From positions 1-41,022 of the forward strand of contig DAOUDD010000020.1 in NCBI GenBank assembly GCA_034431765.1: a DNA stretch of 41,022 nucleotides. The letters run 5' to 3'. The notes under the pieces were generated by a model, which saw only the letters and a list, made by a program, of their open reading frames with translations, was not told the origin of the DNA and did not search any database. The stretch is from DASYAN01 sp034431765. GTDB lineage: Bacteria > Chloroflexota > Ktedonobacteria > Ktedonobacterales > Ktedonobacteraceae. Made by a program: the position numbers and the translations under genes. Numbering within the stretch: the first letter of the stretch is position 1; the number at the start of each line of letters is the position of its first letter. This document shows positions 23,642 to 32,067 of this stretch, piece by piece.

Positions 23642-24592
23642 CTACCGCTTCCCCACACACTCGCGTGCGAATAGACGCAGCGTATCCAGGTTTGTTGCGT
23701 CAACGAAATGGATGATCATCTCCTGAACGCCGATCTGCTCATACTCAGCCAGCCGCTTACGAATTGCATCAGGAGTGCCGACCAGACCATCTCTGCGCAG
23801 GTGTGCAAGATGGTCTGGATGAACGTCTCCCAGTTTGGCAACAGCTTCCGCGTCAGTCTCGCCAAGCACACAGTGATCCACAATCACAGTCCGTTTGATG
23901 GTATCATAGTCTCTCCCCACATTCTCACAATGCTGTTTAAGAACCGCGAGTTTGTGCTGAACGTTCTCAATCCCGATGCCCAGGTTACAGGCATCTCCGT
24001 ATTGTGCGACAAGCTTGAGCGTGACTTTCTCACCGCTGCCTCCGATCAGAATAGGGATATGTGGTTTCTGCACCCCTTTTGGCTGATTGATTGCACCTCC
24101 CAGGGTATAATACTTCCCCTCAAACTGTGCCTCTTCCTGTGTCCACATCGCCCTGATGACTTGCAGTGCCTCACGCAGATGGCGTAGACGCTCTGGCGCA
24201 TCGGGGTATGGATAGCCATAAGCACGATACTCGTGCTCATACCAACCTGCGCCAATTCCAAAAATGAGGCGTCCATGACTCAGAACATCGACAGTACTCG
24301 CCATCTTTGCCAGCAATGCAGGATTGCGATAACTATTACAGGTAACGATCTGTCCAATGCGTACCCGCTTTGTATCGCGTGCCAGTGCCGCAGTGCTCGT
24401 CCAGCACTCGAACGTTACCTCTTGCGTTGGCACGGGAACAGTATGGAAGTGGTCATACAGCCAGATCGAGTCTAGCCCAAGTAGTTCAGTTTCTTGAGCG
24501 ACGCGCGTCATCGTTTCATATGCTTCAACCGGATCGCCAATCCCGACCAGATCCATACGCCATCCCTGGGGAACAATTACTCCGTACTCCAT
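23642..24592 (-). CDS. LLM class F420-dependent oxidoreductase
   Basis: 316 aa, a luciferase-like TIM-barrel flavin/F420 enzyme. Typical blocks are the opening strand YGVIVPQGW, LGLDSIWLYDHFHTVPVP, VRIGQIVTCNSYRNPALLAK, LSHGRLIFGIGAGWYEHEYR (Gly-rich cofactor segment), PERLRHLREALQVIRAMWT and PHIPILIGGSGEKVTLKLVA. It resembles the TIGR03560-type subfamily. The substrate is unknown. The ATG follows AAGGAGAG. A second luciferase-like enzyme (26621-27634) suggests that F420 is made by this organism. Confidence 0.82.
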   Translation of the reverse strand: MEYGVIVPQGWRMDLVGIGDPVEAYETMTRVAQETELLGLDSIWLYDHFHTVPVPTQEVTFECWTSTAALARDTKRVRIGQIVTCNSYRNPALLAKMASTVDVLSHGRLIFGIGAGWYEHEYRAYGYPYPDAPERLRHLREALQVIRAMWTQEEAQFEGKYYTLGGAINQPKGVQKPHIPILIGGSGEKVTLKLVAQYGDACNLGIGIENVQHKLAVLKQHCENVGRDYDTIKRTVIVDHCVLGETDAEAVAKLGDVHPDHLAHLRRDGLVGTPDAIRKRLAEYEQIGVQEMIIHFVDATNLDTLRLFARECVGKR

Positions 24593-24712
24593 AGCCTCTC
24601 TCCTTACAAATAGAAGTGTATAGTCATTTAAACACCTTCCAGGTCAGTATGTCAGGAATGAGGAAGATCCGTCAAGCACGAAAAACACTCTCCATCGTTC
24701 TGTTCCATCCGT

Positions 24713-26524
24713 TCATCTGCTTGTAGCAGAACGGTGGTAATAGTAAATAATATACTGGCCAAGCACAGTACGAACATAATGTGAGTCAATTTTCCGAACA
24801 CCATGTGCCATTGCATGCGCCTGAGGTGAACTTAGGGGAAAAACATATGCAGGATGACGTGTTGCTTGTACTGCAAGGATGTAGGCAGGATAACGATTCA
24901 CGCCCAGTCCGAGATGCTCTTTCATACTGCCGCATAGTAGATGTTCATTACTGCGAAAGATAAGAATATTACATGTCCAGTAATCTGTATAAAAGCGTGT
25001 GATACCTCTCTTTTGCAACTCATTTACTAGAACAGTATACTGTGCCTCTTGAGATTGTGCTATTGGTATCTGCCGAAAAGTGGTGAATGTGCCGCATAGC
25101 GCAGTCGCAAGTATGTAAAGCAGGACTACACCACTCCCAAGCGCTTTCCAGCGATCTTCGCGCTTCCACATAACAAGGAAGCGGCCTGCCACAGCCCAGA
25201 GCGGCCAGAGGAGCGCTGGTGTTGTCACGAGTAAACACTCAAGATAGCGTGAACCAGAACTTGGGTACTTTGCAGCAGAGAAACTCGCTGCATAGAGCAG
25301 AAACCAGAGCAGTGCACTGCTCAACAACATTAAGCGCATATATTGCTTCAATATTTCTAGTCCTTGTGACTCGATTCCCACACTGTGAACAGCTCGTCGC
25401 TGGCGCAAGAACGTAACAGAACAGGCAACAGCAAGTACCCATAAAGCGAGCATACCGAGAGACCAGCCGCCCTGAATAAGAATATGTAGCCAGGGATAAG
25501 GGCAGGGAAAGAGGTCAGAGATCACCCGGACTGCATAATACGGCTCTTGCAAGCTACATAACGGTGCAGCACCCGTCATAGTAGGAAGACCAACCAGAAT
25601 AGCCTGTACAAACTGCTGCCATAAAGAGACTGGCCTGTTCTCTTCTCCATAACGTGTCGTCGTGAGCAGAAGATCATGCCACGTATCTCGGCCTGGGGGA
25701 GCGTGAACATTATAGAGAATCAAGGGCAGTGCACCGAGAAGAAGGCCAATAATAAGAACTACGCCCGCTAATCCTAACACTTCTCTCCGGCACCAGCACA
25801 ACAGCAGCAGCGTAGATACCGCTATCGCCGGTATGATAAGCTGATCACTCCAGAAGCTCACTCCGTAGAGAAAGCCTAACAAACCATAGACGATAAGACG
25901 CTGTTTGTTCTTCTTATAGACAAATTTCTCTGAAGAGGAGAATGATGCTAGATACAAAACGAACAGAAAAATAAGGACACTGAACAGAAGTGTCTCTGCA
26001 TAGCCTCCAATTGCCAGAAGGGGAGTCTGAATGACTGCCTCTGTCCCTATACTTAAAAGTCCAACAGTGAAAAGTGCAAAACGTTGTGTATAGACGCGCT
26101 TGACGAGGAAATACATCCCTACCAGAAATAATGCGAAGAGAAGCAGTGTCCCTAGCCGGACGGTGAACACAGAGGACCCAAACAGTAGCATCAGACCCGC
26201 CCCAAGGTATGCCTGGATCGTGCCCATGTAGCCTTGTCCATAGTAGAAGATAGGATGCTCTCCCTGATACGCGATGTGCCTCGCCATCAAGTCTATAACC
26301 GCTTCATCACTCGTTGTCACAGGCCAGCTCGCACTCAGTAATGTCAGGCGCACCAGAACCGCACCCAGAACAAGGAGTATCAGACAAAGTGTGGCTGGAG
26401 ATGGATGAAAGCGCTTCGTTTTCATAGAAAAATGCTTATTTCTTACTCCATTTCTTTTCTCGGAAGAAAACAGCTCTCCTTCATTTAAGACGAAGCACAT
26501 GGACAGGTAGTCATCCTTGCACAC
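24713..26524 (-). CDS. GT-C fold membrane glycosyltransferase (paralog B2)
   Basis: 603 aa from the GTG at 26524, which has AAGGG eight bases upstream. ATGs at 26500 and 26425 are also in frame; the last would match the N-terminus of paralog B1, which starts right before TM1, so the first 33 residues are doubtful. About ten membrane helices. The acidic first loop reads TTSDEAVIDLMARHI and is followed by FYYGQGYMGTIQAYLGAGL, closely matching B1 at 12476-14194. The C-terminal extracytoplasmic segment again has FYTDYWTC and LLCGSM, a shared Cys pair. It is probably a polyprenyl-phosphate-sugar-dependent transferase; donor and acceptor are unknown. It is divergent from the FGD gene. Confidence 0.75.
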   Translation of the reverse strand: MCKDDYLSMCFVLNEGELFSSEKRNGVRNKHFSMKTKRFHPSPATLCLILLVLGAVLVRLTLLSASWPVTTSDEAVIDLMARHIAYQGEHPIFYYGQGYMGTIQAYLGAGLMLLFGSSVFTVRLGTLLLFALFLVGMYFLVKRVYTQRFALFTVGLLSIGTEAVIQTPLLAIGGYAETLLFSVLIFLFVLYLASFSSSEKFVYKKNKQRLIVYGLLGFLYGVSFWSDQLIIPAIAVSTLLLLCWCRREVLGLAGVVLIIGLLLGALPLILYNVHAPPGRDTWHDLLLTTTRYGEENRPVSLWQQFVQAILVGLPTMTGAAPLCSLQEPYYAVRVISDLFPCPYPWLHILIQGGWSLGMLALWVLAVACSVTFLRQRRAVHSVGIESQGLEILKQYMRLMLLSSALLWFLLYAASFSAAKYPSSGSRYLECLLVTTPALLWPLWAVAGRFLVMWKREDRWKALGSGVVLLYILATALCGTFTTFRQIPIAQSQEAQYTVLVNELQKRGITRFYTDYWTCNILIFRSNEHLLCGSMKEHLGLGVNRYPAYILAVQATRHPAYVFPLSSPQAHAMAHGVRKIDSHYVRTVLGQYIIYYYHRSATSR

Positions 26525-26594
26525 TACAACTTCCCTTCGCGGAAGAAGATGTCATCTCTGTCCCCAAGTGATACACTATAAAGAAATGTTCTGT

Positions 26595-26610
26595 TCCTAT
26601 AGAAATAGGA
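26595..26610 (+). promoter_or_regulatory. small hairpin overlapping the ribosome site of the FGD gene
   Basis: TCCTAT (26595-26600) pairs with ATAGGA (26605-26610) around AGAA. The right arm contains most of the AGGAG that precedes the ATG at 26621. A 6-bp stem is weak but could mask initiation. Confidence 0.35.
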
Positions 26611-26620
26611 GATACTCTGT

Positions 26621-27634
26621 ATGGCACAACCTCCTTTGAAACTCGGCTACAAAGCTTCCGCTGAGCAGTTCGGACCACGACAACTGCTCGATTTTACCGT
26701 CGAGGCTGAAGCATGTGGCTTTGATAGTGTCTGGATCAGTGATCACTTCCAGCCCTGGCGACATACCAATGGACATGCCCCCTTCGCGCTTTCCTGGCTC
26801 GGCGCTGCCGGGGAGCGTACAAAGCGCGTCATTCTGGGCACGAGCGTCCTGACCCCGACCTTCCGTTACCAACCCGCTATCATTGCTCAAGCATTCGGCA
26901 CACTCGGCACACTCTATCCTGGACGCATCATCCTCGGAGTGGGATCAGGTGAATCATTGAATGAGGTCGCAGTGACCGGTGAGGAATGGCCGCCAGCTAA
27001 AGAACGCCTGGCACGTCTGCGCGAGGCAGTCGATCTCATCAGACGACTCTGGTCAGAGGAACTAATGACTTTTGAAGGTCAGTACTACCGTACGCTCAAT
27101 GCAACCATCTATGATCAACCAGATCAACCTGTGCCTATTTATATTGGCGCAGGTGGTCCTGTTGCGGCAAAATTTGCCGGTCGCGCAGGTGATGGATTTA
27201 TCTGCACGTCGGGCAAAGGCAGTGAACTCTACCGTGATCAGCTCCTCCCATCCGTTGAGGAAGGGGCACGAGCAGCAGGCAAAGATCCAGCAACAATTGA
27301 GCGCACATTAGAAGTCAAAGTCTCATTCGATACTGATCGTACGCGTGCTCTGGAAGACACCAAAATCTGGGCAGCGCTGGCACTTCCAGCCGAAGATAAG
27401 GTGCAAATTCATGATGCACGCGAGATGGAGAAGCGTGCGGCAGGGATTGCAGATCAGGCCCATCGGCGCTGGCTCGTCTCCAACGACCCGGAAGAACATC
27501 TTGAGCAGCTTCGCCCTTATATCGAGCTTGGCTTCACACACCTGATCTTCCATGCACCAGGTGATGATCAGTCCCGCTTCCTACAACTCTACTCCAAAGA
27601 AATTCTTCCGCGTATCCGGCAACGCTGGGGATAG
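26621..27634 (+). CDS. fgd: F420-dependent glucose-6-phosphate dehydrogenase
   Basis: 337 aa, similar along its whole length to mycobacterial FGD1. It oxidises glucose-6-phosphate to 6-phosphogluconolactone and reduces coenzyme F420, supplying F420H2. The start KLGYKASAEQFGPRQL is diagnostic. Equivalents of M. tuberculosis Asp39, His40, Trp44 and Glu109 are Asp41, His42, Trp46 (SDHFQPWRH) and Glu111 (GSGESLNE). Phosphate-binding lysines are at 199 (SGKG) and 260, with the arginine near 283 (HRRWLV). The His next to the second Lys in the mycobacterial enzyme is Val261 here. Homologs in Chloroflexota may prefer other sugar phosphates. A 26-bp hairpin starts at the base after the stop codon. Confidence 0.85.
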   Translation: MAQPPLKLGYKASAEQFGPRQLLDFTVEAEACGFDSVWISDHFQPWRHTNGHAPFALSWLGAAGERTKRVILGTSVLTPTFRYQPAIIAQAFGTLGTLYPGRIILGVGSGESLNEVAVTGEEWPPAKERLARLREAVDLIRRLWSEELMTFEGQYYRTLNATIYDQPDQPVPIYIGAGGPVAAKFAGRAGDGFICTSGKGSELYRDQLLPSVEEGARAAGKDPATIERTLEVKVSFDTDRTRALEDTKIWAALALPAEDKVQIHDAREMEKRAAGIADQAHRRWLVSNDPEEHLEQLRPYIELGFTHLIFHAPGDDQSRFLQLYSKEILPRIRQRWG

Positions 27635-27694
27635 ACACAGAAAAGGACGGCATGCTGCTCAATAAAGGGAGCAGCATGCCGTCCTTTTCTGTGT
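27635..27694 (+). terminator. 26-bp perfect hairpin directly after fgd
   Basis: The left arm (27635-27660) begins ACACAGAAAAGGACGG and the right arm (27669-27694) ends CCGTCCTTTTCTGTGT, with an 8-base loop. Pairing is perfect over 26 bp and begins immediately after the TAG codon. The T run is inside the stem, not after it. Confidence 0.85.
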
Positions 27695-27798
27695 GTAAGC
27701 TACCATCTATACATTTGCGACCTGCTATGGTATAGTTTTGTCAAAGACCTCTGGTCTGAGGCCAGAGACTTGCATCTGCCTCACATGAGGAGGAATGT

Positions 27799-28212
27799 AT
27801 GAACATCGGGGTTCTCGACGACAATCCAGCCATTCTGAACTACCTTGAAACGACCCTTTCTATGGATGGACACCGCGTATTTCGCTACGCCACTGGAGCT
27901 TCCTTGCTCGAAGCTCTCTCCTCTGCTCCATCGCGCACCATCGCACAGCGTAGCGGCTATCCACCCTATGACCTCATCATCCTTGACCTCCTCCTCCCCG
28001 GTACACAATCTGGAGCCGATGTCTTCATGAGCATACGCAAAAGCTTCCCTGTTGACATCCTCCCTATCATTGTCATCACCGCCGTCAGTGAACCAACTCT
28101 GGAGCAGTTCCGCCACATTCTCCCCGACGACGTTCCCCTCCTGCGTAAACCGTTCCCACCGCGAGCTTTGCGAAAATTGATTGCAGACATCTTTCCATAT
28201 CAACAGTTGTGA
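27799..28212 (+). CDS. stand-alone response-regulator receiver protein
   Basis: 137 aa, a CheY-like receiver domain with no output domain. The acidic pair Asp7-Asp8 (VLDDNP), the phosphorylation site Asp63 (IILDLLLPG), the switch residue Thr94 (VITAVS) and Lys117 (LRKPF) are all present, so it should be phosphorylatable. The loop before beta-3 is longer than usual (APSRTIAQRSGYPPYD). The ATG has AGGAGGAATGT upstream. No histidine kinase is in the window, so it is an orphan whose partner must be elsewhere. Confidence 0.88.
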   Translation: MNIGVLDDNPAILNYLETTLSMDGHRVFRYATGASLLEALSSAPSRTIAQRSGYPPYDLIILDLLLPGTQSGADVFMSIRKSFPVDILPIIVITAVSEPTLEQFRHILPDDVPLLRKPFPPRALRKLIADIFPYQQL

Positions 28213-28685
28213 AGTCTCCTGCCTCTGTAGCAACGCGCAAAGAGACTTTTCGGCACCGACGAACGTTTCGCAACATTTCCACTCTTAACTCTGTTCTATC
28301 ATGCTCTTTATATATCGCACACATGAGAGCAGAATTCCACGCTGTTCGTTAGAGAGCGTCACGGCACAATACATTGAGTATATCTCCTTTTCCAGTGTTA
28401 CTTTGCACCTGGCGACAGCAAAACTTAATGTCCGCTCCCTCTAAATTGCAACTAACGGCCATTAGTTGCAATTTAGAGATTGCGAGAATCACACTGATGC
28501 ATCCCTTCGTTTGGTGACACTCTGTATAGTGGAATTGGAAGGGAACACGCTGCTAGCCCACAAGACTATGCTCTCGTCTGTCACTGTCGACAGGACGATC
28601 TCCCCCTGCAGAGCACACGGGCTGCGTGAAATTTTCACAGAGGACGGTGTCTTCCGTGCATTATGTATGAGGAGTGAATCAAGCT
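28213..28685. other. intergenic region before the HU gene
   Basis: A 473-base gap. Apart from the 17-bp hairpin at 28439-28478 I see no gene and no clear promoter. The end carries GAGGAG for the HU gene. Confidence 0.5.
28439..28478. repeat. 17-bp perfect hairpin
   Basis: CTCTAAATTGCAACTAA (28439-28455) pairs perfectly with TTAGTTGCAATTTAGAG (28462-28478) around CGGCCA. It is 227 bases after the receiver gene and 208 before the HU start, AT-rich, without a T tract. It could be a terminator, a miniature element or a protein site. Confidence 0.65.
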
Positions 28686-29081
28686 ATGAGAACACCTGTG
28701 TCACATAAAGAAAATCTTGTCATTGGAAAAGATGAATTGATCCATCAGGTCGCGGCGAAAGCTGGCATGAACCTCAAAGAGACAAGCAAAGTGATCGATG
28801 CATTTACCGAGGTTGTCCGTGAAGGTATCATGAAAGGCTACGAGGTTCGTCTGATGGGCTTTGGTACCTGGAATGTCCGCGAGGTCGCCGCTCGCCGCGT
28901 CAAATCTATCCGTGGAGGCGACGCCATCACGATTCCAGCACGCAAGCGCGTCGGTTTCTCTGTGGGTGCTGTCCTCTCTCAGGCTGCAAGCGATAGCGTG
29001 CGAGGAAATACGAAATTGCTCCGGGCCTCGAACGGTGATCTCAACAATCACCATAACAGCTCCAGCAACGGACATTCCTGA
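28686..29081 (+). CDS. HU-family DNA-binding protein with Asn/Ser/His-rich tail
   Basis: 131 aa from the ATG at 28686, which has GGAG 11 bases upstream; a GTG at 28674 overlaps that site. Residues about 12-100 are an HU/IHF fold: KDELIHQVAAKAGMNLKETS, VIDAFTEVVREGIMKGYEVR, LMGFGTWNVREVAARRV and ITIPARKRVGFSVG. The last segment is the usual PAKKxVxFKPG, here with Arg and Ser replacing the common Lys and Lys-Pro. The final 30-odd residues (LLRASNGDLNNHHNSSSNGH) are an unusual polar tail that typical 90-residue HU lacks. It would bend and compact DNA; the role of the tail is unknown. Confidence 0.88.
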   Translation: MRTPVSHKENLVIGKDELIHQVAAKAGMNLKETSKVIDAFTEVVREGIMKGYEVRLMGFGTWNVREVAARRVKSIRGGDAITIPARKRVGFSVGAVLSQAASDSVRGNTKLLRASNGDLNNHHNSSSNGHS

Positions 29082-29126
29082 GTTCTTTTTCAGGATATAA
29101 CTGCACGCTCCCTATTTCATGCTTCC

Positions 29127-29179
29127 CCTTCTATCATGGTGCAAACAGACCATGTGCTGTTCGCACACAGGATAGAAGG
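29127..29179. terminator. three-way-junction hairpin between convergent HU and A2 genes
   Basis: An outer stem CCTTCTATC (29127-29135) with GATAGAAGG (29171-29179) encloses two smaller hairpins: ATGGT/ACCAT (29136-29140, 29149-29153) and GTGC/GCAC (29154-29157, 29163-29166). It lies between two gene ends, so terminator is the default call, but the branched form is unusual. Confidence 0.5.
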
Positions 29180-29187
29180 AAAAGCAT

Positions 29188-29946
29188 TCAGACAGAATGC
29201 TGCTGCAGAAAACGCTCTATCCCATCACGCTCCGTCGGCTGCACTGGACGAAAACTTCCCTGATCGTTGAGAAGGACAACCCGCGACTCCTGCACCTTTA
29301 TCACCATGTCGAGTTTACCATCCCCATTGACATCTACAAATGAAAGCGTCGCAGGAACAAGATCATCGCCAGTACCATAGAGTTGTGGACCAGTAAAGAT
29401 GCGCGTATGCGATGTATCTCCGCCTGGGATCTCAATTACCTGGATACGCCGATTAAGATTCAGCGCAATAAAATGACTTGGCGTGTTCTGATCGTTGTGT
29501 CCCACGCGCGCATCTGTCTGATACGTCCGTGGTCGCCCATAGTGAAGATCATCCAACGTGGTAGAAACCCAACTCACGCAAGCACTCAGCAGCATCCAAA
29601 GCAGAACTGTTCCTAGCATACCTAGTCCAAGGTAGAATAATGGATGCCGTGGTGCACTACTCCCCTTTCTCCGGGTCATGTGGGTAGAAATTGGTGACAG
29701 GCGCTTTGCTGCACTTGTTGTTATTGAACTTTTGCGACCAACCTGCTTTGGAGCCGCTTGATCCCCAGTTTTCCGCTTCCACTGGACTATCTGCGGTTCA
29801 TCGACATCAGCCGATGCATGTCCTGGTCGTGAGGCACGCTTTGTAACAGGCGCAGCAACTTCGCCTTCCGTTTGAGGGATTTCAATTGGGCGATGACGTA
29901 AGACGCTCTTCGGAGCAATTCTATCTGTTGATTCGAGCACTGGCAT
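29188..29946 (-). CDS. membrane-anchored FG-GAP/VCBS-like protein (paralog A2)
   Basis: 252 aa from the ATG at 29946, with AGGAG ten bases upstream; a TTG at 29970 is less likely. Residues 1-103 are a charged, probably cytoplasmic tail. One membrane helix spans about 104-126 (FYLGLGMLGTVLLWMLLSAC). The outer domain begins DLHYGRPRTYQTDARVGHND and continues TPSHFIALNL, IQVIEIPGGDTS, GPQLYGTGDDL and then DVNGDGKLDMVIK, a calcium-loop-like FG-GAP/VCBS motif. It ends LLNDQGSFRPVQ. It is clearly homologous to A1 at 11547-12227 over the outer domain, while the cytoplasmic tails have diverged. Function unknown. Confidence 0.78.
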   Translation of the reverse strand: MPVLESTDRIAPKSVLRHRPIEIPQTEGEVAAPVTKRASRPGHASADVDEPQIVQWKRKTGDQAAPKQVGRKSSITTSAAKRLSPISTHMTRRKGSSAPRHPLFYLGLGMLGTVLLWMLLSACVSWVSTTLDDLHYGRPRTYQTDARVGHNDQNTPSHFIALNLNRRIQVIEIPGGDTSHTRIFTGPQLYGTGDDLVPATLSFVDVNGDGKLDMVIKVQESRVVLLNDQGSFRPVQPTERDGIERFLQQHSV

Positions 29947-30150
29947 AGTGAAGGTACTCCTCTCCTGCAAACACTAAGGAGACACAGATCAATAAAGGCA
30001 CTATCCTCATAGAACTGTAGAAATAAGCAGGAAAAGGTCTTTCAGATGCTATTTTGCGGGGAAAAACACAACGAACAGGCGGGACATAGACACGCGACGT
30101 TTCTTTTGATGGGCATAGTATAGCACAGGTGCTCGGAAAAATCCAGGTGT

Positions 30151-31077
30151 CTATAAGACATTTTTCTGGGCGAGCGCCGTTTGCAAGTCTTCAGGTAATG
30201 GAGCCTCTAGCTCGATTCGCTTTCCTGTAGCCGGGTGCGCGAACGCAAGCTGACAGGCATGCAAGAATTGCCGGTGCAGTGACACTCCACGTGGCAAATG
30301 TCCTGAGCCATAGACAGGGTCTCCAACAACTGGATGCCCTATCGCTTTCAAATGCACACGAATCTGATGGGTTCGACCCGTCTCTAACTGTAAGAGCAAC
30401 AGTGTATGGCGGCTAAAGCGCTCCTCCACACGAAAGTGTGTTTGCGCCTCACGGCTGTCAGTCGCAGTAATGGTCATCTGCTGCCGATTTCGCGCATCTC
30501 GTCCAATAGGTGCATCGATGCTGCCAGCATCCAGAGCAACAACACCCTCAACAAGTGCAAGATAGCGCTTCTCAATCTCGTGCCGTTTCATCTGCTCAAT
30601 CAGTGCTGCCTGTGTGTGCAGGTTTTTCGCAACCAGCAGCAGTCCACTGGTATCTTTATCCAGCCGATGCACGATACCTGGACGGTCCTCACTCCCTATT
30701 GTTTGCAACTGGGGATAGCGTGCCAGCAGTGCATTGACGAGGGTGTCATTAGTGTGGCCTGGTGCAGGATGTACAACCATCCCAGCCTCTTTATTCACCA
30801 CCAGTAGATCCTCATCCTCATAGACAACTTTAAGTGGAAGAGCTTGAGGAGAGACGTTTTTTACCGCAGGCGTAGGAACTGTATGCAACACCTGTACGTC
30901 ATCATGTATCCTCAGCGCATAGCCAGCCTTCCCTGGCTTCCCATTCACAAGCACCGCGCCCTCGCTTATGAGTTGCTGCACACTTGAACGTGAAAGCGTC
31001 TCCAAATGCGTGACCAGGTAGCGATCAAGCCGCTGCCCCACCTGCTCCTCGTCAATTGTCCAGCTCTGCCCAATCAT
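30151..31077 (-). CDS. rluD: RluA/RluD-family rRNA pseudouridine synthase
   Basis: 308 aa. An S4 RNA-binding domain (residues about 11-60: GQRLDRYLVTHLETLSRSSV, then VLVNGKPGKAGYAL) precedes the catalytic domain, with VVYEDEDLLVVNKEAGMVVH, RPGIVHRLDKDTSG (catalytic Asp140) and LETGRTHQIRVHLKAIGHPV. It isomerises specific uridines of 23S rRNA. I choose the ATG at 31077 because AAGGAAG precedes it; an upstream start at 31119 adds an unrelated 14 residues. It lies downstream of lspA on the same strand, the usual bacterial order, after a 237-base gap with no gene. The exact target uridines cannot be read from sequence. Confidence 0.88.
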   Translation of the reverse strand: MIGQSWTIDEEQVGQRLDRYLVTHLETLSRSSVQQLISEGAVLVNGKPGKAGYALRIHDDVQVLHTVPTPAVKNVSPQALPLKVVYEDEDLLVVNKEAGMVVHPAPGHTNDTLVNALLARYPQLQTIGSEDRPGIVHRLDKDTSGLLLVAKNLHTQAALIEQMKRHEIEKRYLALVEGVVALDAGSIDAPIGRDARNRQQMTITATDSREAQTHFRVEERFSRHTLLLLQLETGRTHQIRVHLKAIGHPVVGDPVYGSGHLPRGVSLHRQFLHACQLAFAHPATGKRIELEAPLPEDLQTALAQKNVL

Positions 31078-31314
31078 ACGTTTCTCTTCCTTATATATAT
31101 GTTGTCCTCGGCCATGCATAGCAATTCATTGTCCGAGAAAGAGGGACTCAATTGCATGACGCTGTTGAGAAAAGCTCTCGCGCTTGAGCGCCAAGGGAAG
31201 GGGCGGCATCTTTAGAGCACTCATTGATCATCCGGCACTCCCGTTGCCTCATTTGTCATGCAATCGCGTTCACCGCGACGTATCGCAGTTCCCACAGATT
31301 ACGCCGCTCTACCT

Positions 31315-31884
31315 TCATCCATCCTGCACATCGCTCGAAGAGGGCTGAGGCGTTTCTTGATGGGTAACATTCGCTTTCGTTGCAGACTTACCTGTGTTCC
31401 CAAACAGGACAATGACAAACAGTAGCACAACGCCTACAGAGATGCATGCATCGGAGATATTGAAGATTGCAAAGTAATAATGGATCTCAGGAATACGAAA
31501 TGAGATAAAATCCACAACTGAACCACCACGCAGCAGCCGATCCAGCAGATTGCCCAGCGCCCCCCCAACAATCAACCCAAACACCAGCTTATACCCCAGG
31601 GAACCAGTATTAAGCATACGCACATATAAGACAATGACCACAAGGATTGCCGCCCCTATCAAGAGCGGAAGCAAAACATTTCCCCCACTGAGCATACTAA
31701 AAGCTGCTCCAGTATTCCGAATATATTGCAAGACAAGATACTGTCCAACAACAGGCAGAGGAACTTCACTGCCAAAGCTCAGATGTGTCACTACCAGGCT
31801 CTTCGTCCACTGATCCAGAGCCACAACAAGTATCACGGTGAGCAGGGCAAAAACATCATACAGACGCGCACGCTTCACTGGCAC
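31315..31884 (-). CDS. lspA: lipoprotein signal peptidase (signal peptidase II)
   Basis: 189 aa from the GTG at 31884, with GGAG seven bases upstream; a GTG at 31923 is possible. It is an aspartyl protease of the plasma membrane that cleaves prolipoprotein signal peptides. Four membrane helices are visible. The conserved blocks are LDQWTKSLV, IRNTGAAFSML, GGALGNLLDRLLRGGSVVDF (first catalytic Asp) and IFNISDACISVGVV (second catalytic Asp). The C-terminal 25 residues are polar. The solute-binding protein at 37783-39162, with its lipobox, is a likely substrate in this window. Confidence 0.92.
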   Translation of the reverse strand: MPVKRARLYDVFALLTVILVVALDQWTKSLVVTHLSFGSEVPLPVVGQYLVLQYIRNTGAAFSMLSGGNVLLPLLIGAAILVVIVLYVRMLNTGSLGYKLVFGLIVGGALGNLLDRLLRGGSVVDFISFRIPEIHYYFAIFNISDACISVGVVLLFVIVLFGNTGKSATKANVTHQETPQPSSSDVQDG

Positions 31885-32015
31885 AATTTTTCTCCAACGA
31901 CAATTCGCTCCATCGGAATACACCCTGACCTGAGAGAATCAGGCGTTCCTTGACACGCCACATAGCCTGCTCTGCATTATAGACCTCAACCCGCTTCCCT
32001 GTCCAGAAACCAGGA

Positions 32016-32050
32016 ACAAAAGGAGCGCTGTCTCATAGCAGACAGCGCTC
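32016..32050 (-). terminator. intrinsic terminator of the DksA/TraR-like gene
   Basis: GAGCGCTGTCT (32023-32033) pairs with AGACAGCGCTC (32040-32050) around a 6-base loop. On the minus strand it is followed by CTTTTGTT. It lies 18 bases beyond the stop codon. Confidence 0.8.
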
Positions 32051-32067
32051 TTCTCTAAAATAGAGCA

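Noticed and set aside
28466..28705. 80-codon plus-strand frame before the HU gene
   Set aside because: It starts inside a hairpin, has no ribosome site, and overlaps the HU start.
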